Shown piece by piece: positions 34,548-43,027 of a stretch of 64,000 nt of DNA. The first letter of the stretch is position 1. The number at the start of each line of letters is the position of its first letter. A program made the translations under genes and the position numbers. The stretch lies in the NCBI GenBank assembly GCA_003963405.1, contig RXIY01000030.1, positions 62,001-126,000 of the forward strand, in the 5' to 3' direction. The DNA is from Hyphomicrobiales bacterium. Lineage in GTDB: Bacteria > Pseudomonadota > Alphaproteobacteria > Rhizobiales > Beijerinckiaceae. The notes under the pieces are model-generated. The model ran no database searches. It was not told where the DNA came from and was given only the letters and a program-made list of their open reading frames with translations.

Positions 34548-35207
34548 ATGGCGTCTTCACGACTGGTTTGTGCATTAGCTATTGCTTCTGCTTTTATCAA
34601 TCCACCCCGCGCCGCGGAAGCAACTGATCTTCCCACGTTCGGCGGCAATGGAGGGTCGCCGTTCCGCGCCGTATGTCCAGGCAACAGTTTTCTGGTTGGA
34701 TTTGACGGCCACGTTGGCGCCTTCATCGATCACTTGCGGCTTGTATGCGTGCGGTGGGACCGTTTCACCAGCAGATTGGGACGACCCGGCGTATATCCGC
34801 CTCAGATCGGGCTTTCCAACGGAGGCGCTCCCCAGCAGGGTGTGTGCAATTACAATAGTGGATATGTTGTCGTCGGAATGAGCGTCAGCACTTTGGCCTC
34901 TGACAATCGTCTGGCGCAGATGCTGGCGCTGCGATGTGATTATTTCAATCCGCCGATCCGTGCGCAGTTCGTTACCGGCTTTGCGGACGCCAGCTTCGGC
35001 ACCTTGGGTCCCGCGCCCCCTTTGTTTCAGGAGTCGGCAGGCATGCAGGACTACATGCGGCTATGCGCAAATGGACAAGTCGCCAAGGGCGTCTATGGAC
35101 GGTCTGGCCTTTTCATTGATCGGATTGGTCTGGTTTGTGCGTCGACGGATAGCGCATGGCCACAGTTTGGCTCGACAAGAAATAGAGCGTCGATTTATCC
35201 GCGATGA
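34548..35207 (+). CDS. Secreted protein with three Cys-containing repeats
   Basis: The 219-residue protein has a signal peptide (cut near PPRAAEA) and three degenerate repeats. Each starts near NGGxP or a similar turn and ends in a Leu-x-x-Cys: FLVGFDGHVGAFIDHLRLVC, then VGMSVSTLASDNRLAQMLALRC, then VAKGVYGRSGLFIDRIGLVC. Repeats 1 and 3 share GxxG.FIDxxxLVC. The pattern suggests a beta-prism or disulfide-linked repeat fold, perhaps a lectin-like surface protein. GGAGG precedes the ATG. I do not recognise the family with certainty. Confidence 0.7.
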   Translation: MASSRLVCALAIASAFINPPRAAEATDLPTFGGNGGSPFRAVCPGNSFLVGFDGHVGAFIDHLRLVCVRWDRFTSRLGRPGVYPPQIGLSNGGAPQQGVCNYNSGYVVVGMSVSTLASDNRLAQMLALRCDYFNPPIRAQFVTGFADASFGTLGPAPPLFQESAGMQDYMRLCANGQVAKGVYGRSGLFIDRIGLVCASTDSAWPQFGSTRNRASIYPR

Positions 35208-35441
35208 ATGGAGCCGTGGCGTCATTGCTGATCACCGGCAATGCTCCCGCCGCAGCTGTTTGATCGACGCCAGCCCGATCTCTCCGGTGCGGTTGGAGAC
35301 CGCCGTGAGTCGCGAGGAGCCGTTCTCCAGCCATGCTGGCCCATCCTTTTGATGGCGCGCGCGCTCCCCAAACTTGGCCGCCATCGCCGCTATCTGGATC
35401 ATCGGCCTTCAAAGCCGCGTCCTCATATGCGATCATTCAAG

Positions 35442-35531
35442 ATGATCATTCGAAGCGAAATCAGTTACGCCATCATGCTGTCTGTGCTCGTCGCGGCGCT
35501 CGCGATCGTCCTTTGGTTGGGCGGCGGCTGA
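35442..35531 (+). CDS. Possible very small membrane protein
   Basis: A 29-residue frame (MIIRSEISYAIMLSVL then VAALAIVLWLGGG) has one membrane span and a basic start. An ATG five codons earlier is also possible. No good ribosome site is seen, so it is a weak call. The rest of 35208-35625 shows nothing. Confidence 0.25.
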   Translation: MIIRSEISYAIMLSVLVAALAIVLWLGGG

Positions 35532-35625
35532 GAAATTGCCGATCGGGCTGCGCCAGGCGGTCTTCCACTTCACGGATCAAAAAGCCCTCCCAAATGACAT
35601 GGGCGGCTGAGTGGGGGAGGAAGCC

Positions 35626-35838
35626 ATGCGCAAGATCATGATTCTCATCGTGGCGCTACCGCTCGCGTCGAGCCCTCAGGCAATGGCGCAGACTTACCGC
35701 AGCCAGGGCGATGAACAGGACGTGGGCGGCCATTACCGGCATATGCATCGGGATTGGAGCCAGCAGAAAGGCCGGCACGCTCACAACGTCTGTTGGGAGT
35801 GGGATCCAGGACGCGGCTGGGTTTGGGCCTGTCGCTGA
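35626..35838 (+). CDS. Small secreted protein with C-terminal CWxW...WVWxC motif
   Basis: The 70-residue protein has a signal peptide (MRKIMILIVALPLASS, cut after AMAQ), a short His/Arg segment (GHYRHMHRDWSQQKGRHAH) and ends in VCWEWDPGRGWVWACR. The same ending occurs in the proteins at 47760 and 48061. A strong GGGGGAGG lies before the ATG. It converges on the first TonB receptor gene with 38 bases between. Confidence 0.7.
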   Translation: MRKIMILIVALPLASSPQAMAQTYRSQGDEQDVGGHYRHMHRDWSQQKGRHAHNVCWEWDPGRGWVWACR

Positions 35839-35876
35839 CGTCAGGCGTTCTGCGCTCGAGCTTCGTTTCCGGTCCA

Positions 35877-38273
35877 TCAGAACGGCCTCAACAGCGCGCT
35901 CTCCAGAACAGCCATGGGTCCGCTCAGCGTCACGCGGACAGACGGCGGGTCGAGCGGTTTGAAGTGTCGGTCCATGATGCCGACGCTGCCGCCGGGGTAG
36001 CCCGGAAAGCCCAAGAAATCCGACCGGGCAAACGACCCGTAGCCATATGAAATGGCGTCGCCGCGATTGTTGGTGACGTTGAAGGCGTCAATCTGGAACT
36101 TCCACCCGCCGTCGAAGCGGTAGCCGACGCGTGCGTTCAGCGTGGCGGCCCCGATCGACCTGATCTGGCCATCCTCCGTCAATGGTCGCGGTCCGAAATA
36201 GCGATATTTCAGCGCGCCGAACCAGCCCAGGGCTTCGCCGATCTCGACTGTGCCGGTCGCCACGACAGTCGGCGCATTGATCAGATAATTGCCCGGCGAA
36301 TTCCCAGGAACATTCAGCGGGTACAAGGGATCGTTGAGGCCGGTCGTCAGAATGCTCTGGTAAGCAGCGGCCTGCACCAGGTCGGAGCCTCTGAAACGGG
36401 CATGGGTCGCAGAAACGTCGCCTTCGAAGAGCGCCCAGCTCGTCGGCGTATATTTGTTCGTCAGTTCGAATCCATAGCGCCGGCTGGGCCGCCCGAAGAC
36501 CGTCGTGCCGCTGTCGCCCTCGAAAAGATTCTCCGCGTCGAAATCCTGCCACCACAGCGACAGGCTCTGATCCAGACCGTCGAGGATCGCCTTGCTGCGA
36601 ACGCCAGTCTCTGCGCCGCGGGTTTTGACCAGCAGCGGGACAGGAAGGATGAGCCCGGTGTCTGTAAAGCGAGAGCCGTCGGCGGGGTTGAGATAGGCGA
36701 CCGTTCCACGGGCGTCGCTGCTTTGCAGACCCTCGCCGAAGTTGAGGAAGAACTCCGTGTTGTTGAAGGGGCCGAGGACGAGGCCGGCCTTGGGGCTGCC
36801 CATGGTCTGCGCTCTCGTGCCTGTGTTGAACGTCCCTGTGTAGGCGAAGCCGTTGAAATTGCCGTCATCGCCCAAAACGAGCGGCGTGACCCAGGGATTC
36901 TGTGGATTTTTTACGGTTGCGTTCCAATAATCGAAGCGCGCGCCCAGCGTCGTGCGGAACCAGGGCGTCCATCGCACCGTCGTATCGGTCCAGAGCCCGA
37001 TGCTGCCTTCCTTGATGTAATTATCCTGGATCGAGTCGTAGGTTTGCCGGAAGATCGAGTCGCCGAAACCGTTTCGAATAAGATCGTAGCGGCCCTGCAA
37101 TCCGACGCGCGTTTCGGCAGGATGACCGAGCAGGTCGTAAAGCAGCGCGTGCTTGGCGTTCAGCCCGAAGATTGAGCGATGGTCGTATTGATGGGCCTGA
37201 TCGCCTGTGATCGGATTATCCAGAAAGAAAGTGTAGTTGTTGTAGAGATTGAGGTCGTTGCGGATAATGAAGCCTTCAACGCGGGAGGCGCTGTTCGTGT
37301 CCGCCTGGCTCCAGCGCGCCGAAAGGCTGTAGCGCGCGGCGTTGCCGCCGTCGGAGGGGTCTTCCGTGCCCCAGCGCGAGAGGAGGCCCTGCTGCACGGC
37401 GCGCGCCGGAATCTGGTCGGTAGCCCACCAATGGTTCGAATAGGCCATGGCGGTGATGGAGGCGCCGTTCTCTTGCGTGCCTCGGCTCCAGCGCATGAAC
37501 CCGTTTATCTTCTTGGCGTCGTCTGGTCTGATCCAAGGCCCGTTGTAGTGATTGAGTTCGAGCGCGGCGATGAGCGTGCCGCCTGCAACGTCCCACGATC
37601 GGGCGCCGAGCGTCCGCACCCAGCCAAAGGCGCCCGCTGAGCCCAGAAGAAGACCTCCCTTGAGGCTGTCCACATATTGCATGTTGATCTGACCGGCGGA
37701 CGCAAAGGCGCCGCCATCCGCGAAGTAAGGTCCCTTGCGAACCTCTACCCCGCTCAACAGCTCAGGGATCAGCATGTTTGCGTCGGCGTATCCCTGGCCG
37801 TGCACATGCGAGGGCATATTGAGGGGCATGCCGTCGAGCCAGAGCGCGAGATCGTTGCCGTGATCGAGTGCGAAGCCTCGGAGAAAATACTGGTTGGCTT
37901 TGCCCGCGCCGCTGTGCTGCGTCACGACGAGGCCGGGCGTGATTTCGAGCGCCTCGGCCGGTTGCGCAAAGGGAACGGCGTTGACTTGTGCGCCCGTGAA
38001 GGTTCTCGTGCTCGACGCCGTGTCGGGCGCCTTCGGCTGCGTCAAAGGCCCGCTCGCCTGCACGGATCCGACAGGCGCCGGTGAGGCTTCTCCCGCCGTT
38101 GTCGCGGCCGGCGCAGCTCTCGCGGCGCGAGCCCCTCCCACCGCCTTGTTGGAGACGCGGTGCCTCGCGCCTCCGATGTCAATGGTGGGGAGGCGTTGCT
38201 GAGCGTTGGCGGGGCTGACGGCAAGCGTAAAGGCGAGGACGCCCACGCCCGTCGCAAGATGGCGGATGCGCAT
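35877..38273 (-). CDS. TonB-dependent outer-membrane receptor
   Basis: The 798-residue receptor has a signal peptide (TGVGVLAFTLAVSPANAQ), a linker with Ala/Pro runs, a plug domain (ALEITPGLVVTQHSGAGKAN, FLRGFALDHGNDLALWLDG, MPSHVHGQGYADANMLIPE) and a 22-strand barrel ending in Phe. The plug type with HGQGYAD is found near DUF2946 proteins and metal-related genes. I chose the ATG at 38271-38273; a TTG at 38291 extends it slightly. A DUF2946-like gene lies just upstream on the same strand. The ligand is unknown; copper or another metal chelate is a reasonable guess. Confidence 0.9.
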   Translation of the reverse strand: MRIRHLATGVGVLAFTLAVSPANAQQRLPTIDIGGARHRVSNKAVGGARAARAAPAATTAGEASPAPVGSVQASGPLTQPKAPDTASSTRTFTGAQVNAVPFAQPAEALEITPGLVVTQHSGAGKANQYFLRGFALDHGNDLALWLDGMPLNMPSHVHGQGYADANMLIPELLSGVEVRKGPYFADGGAFASAGQINMQYVDSLKGGLLLGSAGAFGWVRTLGARSWDVAGGTLIAALELNHYNGPWIRPDDAKKINGFMRWSRGTQENGASITAMAYSNHWWATDQIPARAVQQGLLSRWGTEDPSDGGNAARYSLSARWSQADTNSASRVEGFIIRNDLNLYNNYTFFLDNPITGDQAHQYDHRSIFGLNAKHALLYDLLGHPAETRVGLQGRYDLIRNGFGDSIFRQTYDSIQDNYIKEGSIGLWTDTTVRWTPWFRTTLGARFDYWNATVKNPQNPWVTPLVLGDDGNFNGFAYTGTFNTGTRAQTMGSPKAGLVLGPFNNTEFFLNFGEGLQSSDARGTVAYLNPADGSRFTDTGLILPVPLLVKTRGAETGVRSKAILDGLDQSLSLWWQDFDAENLFEGDSGTTVFGRPSRRYGFELTNKYTPTSWALFEGDVSATHARFRGSDLVQAAAYQSILTTGLNDPLYPLNVPGNSPGNYLINAPTVVATGTVEIGEALGWFGALKYRYFGPRPLTEDGQIRSIGAATLNARVGYRFDGGWKFQIDAFNVTNNRGDAISYGYGSFARSDFLGFPGYPGGSVGIMDRHFKPLDPPSVRVTLSGPMAVLESALLRPF

Positions 38274-38388
38274 AAATATTGCTCGTTTCAAACGGGTGGG
38301 AACGCGGGCCTCCCGCGAGGGCGGCGCGATGAAAACCTTGGATGCACGGCGACTCGCCGCAGCGTTACCGCAAAGGGAGATTGCCGCT

Positions 38389-38745
38389 TTACGCTGCGGA
38401 TGGCGGCGCCCGGGCTCTTCGCCCTTCGGCAGAGCAATAAGCCGATGGCGGCAGTGAACTAAAAAACCAATGACTTCGCTCGCGCTCGGCCGGGATCGCT
38501 TTTACATATGCGCAATCATCCGGGAGGGGCCCCATGGATGGCGTGCAAAGCTGGCAGAGCGAACAGTCTTTACCGTGTCCGTTGTGATGATCCGGCGCGC
38601 CATGATGCGCGACGCCGCCGAGCGGCGCGCAATAAAGCGGCGCCTCAGCCGGGCCGGAAACCAAAGGTTCGGCAAAGCCCCGGCCCGCAACAATCATTGC
38701 GAGCGCCAAAAGGGCGAATGAAAGCCTTTGAACCAAGCGGCGCAT
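38389..38745 (-). CDS. DUF2946-like secreted Cys/His protein
   Basis: The 118-residue protein has a signal peptide (LSFALLALAMIVAGRGFAE), a His-rich loop (HHGAPDHHNGHG) followed by DCSLCQLC, and ends RRARAPPSAA. DUF2946 proteins share the DC.LC..C motif and the ARxPP tail and often lie next to TonB receptors. The gene ends 115 bases before the TonB receptor on the same strand, so they are probably co-transcribed. The Cys/His site suits metal binding. Confidence 0.8.
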   Translation of the reverse strand: MRRLVQRLSFALLALAMIVAGRGFAEPLVSGPAEAPLYCAPLGGVAHHGAPDHHNGHGKDCSLCQLCTPSMGPLPDDCAYVKAIPAERERSHWFFSSLPPSAYCSAEGRRARAPPSAA

Positions 38746-38983
38746 GGAAAATCTCTACGGTCCCGCTTCGAAAGCAGGGCGATGGATGATCCTGATTCAA
38801 ATGAAGGCGGTCAAATTATAAAAGCTGATTCCAAACATAGTAGAGAGGGCCATCTTGCAAGTGTGACCCGGCAGACACGATTTTTCTGTCTGGCTCACAT
38901 CGGCTTTTCTGTATTATTTCATTGGTCCCGCGTTATTTTTCTGGAACATTTCCGGCAAAGTCCCGGCGGGACTGGAGCGAAGC

Positions 38984-39015
38984 AAAACGCCTCGCGCCGG
39001 TTATGGCGTGAGGCG
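38984..39015 (-). terminator. Terminator of the small gene at 39046
   Basis: Read on the minus strand, CGCCTC-CGCC and GGCG-GAGGCG pair with one mismatch around ATAACC, followed by TTTTGCTT. It lies 31 bases after the stop codon. Confidence 0.6.
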
Positions 39016-39045
39016 CGTTCTTGTCGCCGGCTGTTTGGTTGGGCG

Positions 39046-39255
39046 TCAGTGCTTTGTCACGACAGCGAAGCCCTCGTCCTGAAGGTCCTCGGTCAAGGCC
39101 CCAGCGGTGAGGTAGTCGACCGCAAAGCGTTCACCCTGCCACAGCCACTCATCGAAGTTCAGCTTCTCGCGAACGAACCGCTGCGCAGCTTCGGTAAGGG
39201 GCTCGAACAACCATACGCTCGCCTGATCCGTGATGATGAAATCCTGCGTCGCCAT
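39046..39255 (-). CDS. Small soluble protein of unknown function
   Basis: The 69-residue acidic protein (ATQDFIITDQASVWLFEPLT and VREKLNFDEWLWQGERFAVD as its two clear segments) has no signal or membrane span. GGGGAGAG precedes the ATG at 39253-39255. A terminator follows. I do not recognise it, but the good ribosome site and terminator support a real gene. Confidence 0.7.
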   Translation of the reverse strand: MATQDFIITDQASVWLFEPLTEAAQRFVREKLNFDEWLWQGERFAVDYLTAGALTEDLQDEGFAVVTKH

Positions 39256-39521
39256 TGCTCTCCCCTTTCTGTCGCCTCCTTGGTGTGTTTGTCGCCGCTC
39301 GCGGCGCGAGCGACGGATTGAGGCTAATATAAGCGCAAAGCTTCGCAAGCCCGCATATCGCCGCATTAGGCATACAGCCAGCCGCCAGGCAGTCGTGCGG
39401 CGCCGTGGCGCTTATGAGAGAGCAAGACCAAAATGAACCGAACGAGGCTCGCCGCCGCGCGTTCGGACTTGGCTCGCGTTTCGACCCGCGCGTATCCAGA
39501 ACAAGCGAAAAGGCCGAGCGT

Positions 39522-40931
39522 ATGGACGAGAGGGCGATCAAGCGTTCCTTGCCCTGGGTCGTTGCAACGGCGCTTTTCATGGAGCAGCTCGACGCGACCA
39601 TTGTGAACACGGCTGTTCCGGCAATGGCCGCCAGTCTGCAGGTCACGCCCTTGAGCCTAAAGGCCGTCGCCGCGAGCTACATTCTCAGCCTCGCGGTGGG
39701 CATTCCGGTGAGCGGCTGGATTGCCGATCGCTATGGTTCGCGGCGGGTCTTCACGCTCGCCATCGCCGTCTTCACGCTCGCCTCGGTCTGTTGCGGTCTG
39801 GCGCAGAGCGCGGGCCAGATGGTCGCGGCGCGCATCCTTCAGGGCGCGGGGGCGGCGCTGATGACGCCGGTGGGGCGCATGAGCGTCGTGCGCACCTTCG
39901 AGAAGTCGGAGCTTCTGCGCGCCATGAACTTCGTCATCATTCCCGCGCTGATCGGTCCGTTGCTTGGCCCGACCGTCGGCGGATTGATCGTCAACTGGCT
40001 TTCCTGGCGCTTCATCTTCTTCGTCAACGCGCCGGTCGGGCTCGTCGCGCAATGGCTGGCGTATCGCTACATGCCCGACTACCGCGAAGAAACGCGCCGC
40101 CCGTTCGACTGGATCGGTCTCCTGCTTTTTGGCTCTGGCGCCGTGCTCTTGTCCTGGCTACTGGAAATTTTCGGGGAGCATCGGATCGATCTCCAGGCAG
40201 GGGCGGGGCTTCTTCTCATCGCGCTCGCGCTGCTCGGCGCTTATTGGCTGCATGCCCGGCATACGCCTTTTCCTTTGCTCCAGCTGAGGCTTTTCCAAAC
40301 GCGAACATTCCGCGTGTCGATTGTCGGCGGATTCATCACACGGCTGGGGGTCGGCGGCCTGCCGTTTCTGACCCCGTTGCTCTTCCAGGTTGGCCTGGGG
40401 CTGCCGGCCTGGCAGTCCGGGCTGCTCATGATGCCGACGGCGGCCGCCGCCATGGGGATGAAATTCGTCTCGGCGCCCATTCTGGCGCGATTTGGCTACA
40501 AGAGCGTGCTGGTGACGAACACCCTGATGATTGGCGCGACGATCTGCCTTTATGCGCTGGTTTCGGACAGAACTTCCTATTTCGTCATGGTCTCGATCGG
40601 CCTGACGCTGGGCTTTTTCAATTCCCTCCAATTCACGAGCGTCAACAGCATGGCTTATGCAGACGTCGAGACAGGCGATTCCAGCATGGCCGCGACGATT
40701 GCAAGTTCGTTTCAGCAAATTTCGATGAGTTTTGGACTGGCGGCGGGTTCGCTCGTCGCCGGTTGGTTTCTCGGCGACGCGCCGCAAACCGACCGCGTCG
40801 CCATTACGACAGCCTTGCATCGAGCCTATTTGACGCTCGGCTGCTTGACGGCCATGTCTTCCATCGCCTTCTGGACTTTGCGCGCCCGCGACGGCGCGAA
40901 TGTGAGCGGGACGGGAACGTCGCCGACGTGA
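39522..40931 (+). CDS. MFS drug exporter, DHA2 (14-span) family
   Basis: The 469-residue transporter has the DHA2 signatures: LDATIVNTAVPAM in span 1, GWIADRYGSRRVF in the first loop, RILQGAGAALMTPVGR, and IGPLLGPTVGGLIVNW. About 14 membrane spans are visible. The usual HlyD-type partner is absent, so it likely works alone. The frame opens at 39405; I chose the ATG at 39522 (MDERAIKRSLPW) as it fits the family, but the earlier ATG at 39414 cannot be excluded. Confidence 0.9.
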   Translation: MDERAIKRSLPWVVATALFMEQLDATIVNTAVPAMAASLQVTPLSLKAVAASYILSLAVGIPVSGWIADRYGSRRVFTLAIAVFTLASVCCGLAQSAGQMVAARILQGAGAALMTPVGRMSVVRTFEKSELLRAMNFVIIPALIGPLLGPTVGGLIVNWLSWRFIFFVNAPVGLVAQWLAYRYMPDYREETRRPFDWIGLLLFGSGAVLLSWLLEIFGEHRIDLQAGAGLLLIALALLGAYWLHARHTPFPLLQLRLFQTRTFRVSIVGGFITRLGVGGLPFLTPLLFQVGLGLPAWQSGLLMMPTAAAAMGMKFVSAPILARFGYKSVLVTNTLMIGATICLYALVSDRTSYFVMVSIGLTLGFFNSLQFTSVNSMAYADVETGDSSMAATIASSFQQISMSFGLAAGSLVAGWFLGDAPQTDRVAITTALHRAYLTLGCLTAMSSIAFWTLRARDGANVSGTGTSPT

Positions 40932-41002
40932 CCGGCGTGCAAAGTCGCTCCATCACTCTTCGCGTCGCGGATGAAACCCCACGTCAAAGATGGGCGCCGA
41001 TT

Positions 41003-41605
41003 TCAGCGCGGCGCGCGCTTGGCGAGAATGCGCTGGAGGGTGCGGCGATGCATGTTGAGGCGGCGGGCCGTCTCGGAGACATTGCGATCGCAGGACTCGA
41101 ACACGCGCTGGATGTGCTCCCAGCGCACGCGGTCCGCGGACATCGGATTTTCCTGCGCATCCGGCCGGTCGACCGCCGTCGCCATCAGCGCATGATAGAT
41201 TTCATCCGCGTCCGCCGGCTTGGCGAGATAGTCGAAGGCGCCGAGTTTGACGGCGGTGACAGCGGTGGCGATATTGCCATAGCCGGTGAGAATGATGCCG
41301 CGCGCGTCGGGACGCGCTTCCTTCAGTTTCTGGATGACATCGAGGCCGTTTCCGTCGCCGAGCCGCATGTCGATGATCGCGAAGGCGGGGGGCGCGCTGG
41401 CGAGCGCCTCCAGCCCCTCGGCGACCGTCTCACATTGCGTGACCAGGAAGCCGCGAGACTCCATGGCGCGCGCAAGTCGATGCAGGAATGGCTTGTCGTC
41501 GTCGAGAATCAGGAGCGAGCGGTCTTCCGGGAGCGCGGAAGCCGTCTGAGAGTCCGGGTGCGACTGCGCCGCATCCTCGGATTGCACGTTCTCTTCCGGG
41601 TTCAT
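41003..41605 (-). CDS. regA: Redox response regulator RegA/PrrA/ActR
   Basis: The 200-residue protein has a receiver domain with the acidic pocket LILDDDKPF, phospho-acceptor Asp79 (AIIDMRLGDG) and Lys in YLAKPAD. The C-terminal Fis-type helix-turn-helix is DRNVSETARRLNMHRRTLQRIL, the nearly invariant RegA DNA-binding helix. It controls photosynthesis, carbon and nitrogen fixation and respiration genes in alphaproteobacteria. The cognate kinase gene lies 73 bases upstream on the same strand. Confidence 0.95.
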   Translation of the reverse strand: MNPEENVQSEDAAQSHPDSQTASALPEDRSLLILDDDKPFLHRLARAMESRGFLVTQCETVAEGLEALASAPPAFAIIDMRLGDGNGLDVIQKLKEARPDARGIILTGYGNIATAVTAVKLGAFDYLAKPADADEIYHALMATAVDRPDAQENPMSADRVRWEHIQRVFESCDRNVSETARRLNMHRRTLQRILAKRAPR

Positions 41606-41678
41606 CCGCCTGCGCTCCCCTTGGTGATTTTAGTCAAAAATAGCCCAAGGTTCTGCGCCAGTCGAGCTTCTATGCTTC

Positions 41679-43001
41679 CTACGACGCGAGCTTCGCCATT
41701 GGCATTTCGACCGCCGCGCGTGGCCATGTCACCTTGACCACGGCGCCCGTGCGGGGCGGCGAGACATTGAAGGTCTCAACCGTCGCCCCCGAGCGTTCGA
41801 GCAGAGTCTTGGCGATGAAGAGACCGAGGCCGAGGCCGGACTGGCTGTCGTTTTTGGTGCGGCGCTCGGTGGGCCGTCCGCGAAGATAGGGGTCGCCCAG
41901 CTTGTCGAGAATTGCGGGCGAGAAACCGGGACCGTCGTCTTCGATGGAGATGGTCACGAGATCGCGCGACCACCAGGCGTCGATGCGCACGCGCGAATCG
42001 GCGAAGTCGATCGCATTCTCGACCAGATTGCCGAGCCCGTAGAGGATGCCGGGATTGCGCTCGAGCGCCGGCGGCGCCGCATTGCCGTTGGCGCGCTTGG
42101 AAATCTCGAGCTTCACGCCGAACTCGCGTTGCGGGCAAACCACTTCCTCGATGAGCGTGTCGATCGAGAGAACATTCATCATCGTTCCCTGATCGGCGCC
42201 GAGCGAGGCGAGCTTGCCGAGGATTTCCCGGCAGCGCCCCGTTTCCTGCGCCAGCAGATCGAGGTCGTCCTTCAACCCCTCGGCCGTGTGCTTCTGCGAC
42301 TTCTGCAATTCGCGGATGATGAGCGTGATCGTCGCGAGCGGCGTGCCGAGTTCATGGGCGGCGGCCGCGGCGAGTCCGTCGAGCTGCGAGAGATGCTGCT
42401 CGCGTTCCAGCACCAGCTCCGTCGCGGCGAGCGCGGTGGCGAGCAGACGTCCTTCGTCCGAGACGCGCGCGGCGTAGATTGCGATGAAGGCGGCCGAAAG
42501 CGCCAGAGACGCCCAGATGCTCGCGCGATAGAGCAGGGGAAACTTCAGCGATTCGTTCTCGTACCAGGGCAGCGGCTCGAATTCCATGCACAGGAATGTC
42601 GCGGCCACCAGCATGACGATGCCGAGGAAGAGCGTCAGATTGCGCGGGAGCGAGACCGCCGAGATCGTCACGGGAGCGAGGAGCAGCATGACGAAGGGAT
42701 TGGTGACGCCGCCCGTCAGATAGAGAAGAAAGCTGAGCTGCACGAGATCGTAGCACAGCAGCACCACCGCCTCGAGGTCACTGAGTCGGAAGGTGCCCGA
42801 CGTGCCGAAGCGCAGGCCGAGATTGAGCGTGGCGGAGGCGACGATGAAGACGAAGCAGAGACCGACCGGGAAATCGAACTCGAGAAAGAAATAGACGAAG
42901 AGACAGGCGAGGCTCTGGCCGACGATCGCGATCCAGCGCAGGAAGATGAGCGTGCCGACGCGAAGGCGGCGGCTGTCCTCGTCGTAAACGTCGGGTTTCA
43001 T
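41679..43001 (-). CDS. regB: Redox sensor histidine kinase RegB/PrrB/ActS
   Basis: The 440-residue kinase has six N-terminal membrane spans with the quinone-site heptapeptide GGVTNPF (residues 97-103), the H-box AAAAHELGTPLATI (His216), the redox-active Cys257 in GRCREIL, and the ATP site (NLVENAIDFA, DDGPGFSP, GLGLGLFIAK). These features are diagnostic for RegB, which senses the redox state of the ubiquinone pool and phosphorylates RegA. The ATG at 42999-43001 follows CAGGAC. Confidence 0.95.
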   Translation of the reverse strand: MKPDVYDEDSRRLRVGTLIFLRWIAIVGQSLACLFVYFFLEFDFPVGLCFVFIVASATLNLGLRFGTSGTFRLSDLEAVVLLCYDLVQLSFLLYLTGGVTNPFVMLLLAPVTISAVSLPRNLTLFLGIVMLVAATFLCMEFEPLPWYENESLKFPLLYRASIWASLALSAAFIAIYAARVSDEGRLLATALAATELVLEREQHLSQLDGLAAAAAHELGTPLATITLIIRELQKSQKHTAEGLKDDLDLLAQETGRCREILGKLASLGADQGTMMNVLSIDTLIEEVVCPQREFGVKLEISKRANGNAAPPALERNPGILYGLGNLVENAIDFADSRVRIDAWWSRDLVTISIEDDGPGFSPAILDKLGDPYLRGRPTERRTKNDSQSGLGLGLFIAKTLLERSGATVETFNVSPPRTGAVVKVTWPRAAVEMPMAKLAS

Positions 43002-43027
43002 TTTTGTCCTGCCCTTGGTCGCGGGGC

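Noticed and set aside
38274..38388. A cobalamin riboswitch before the first TonB receptor
   Set aside because: I found no B12-box-like GCCACTG sequence in the leader, and the region before the second receptor is also empty of it.
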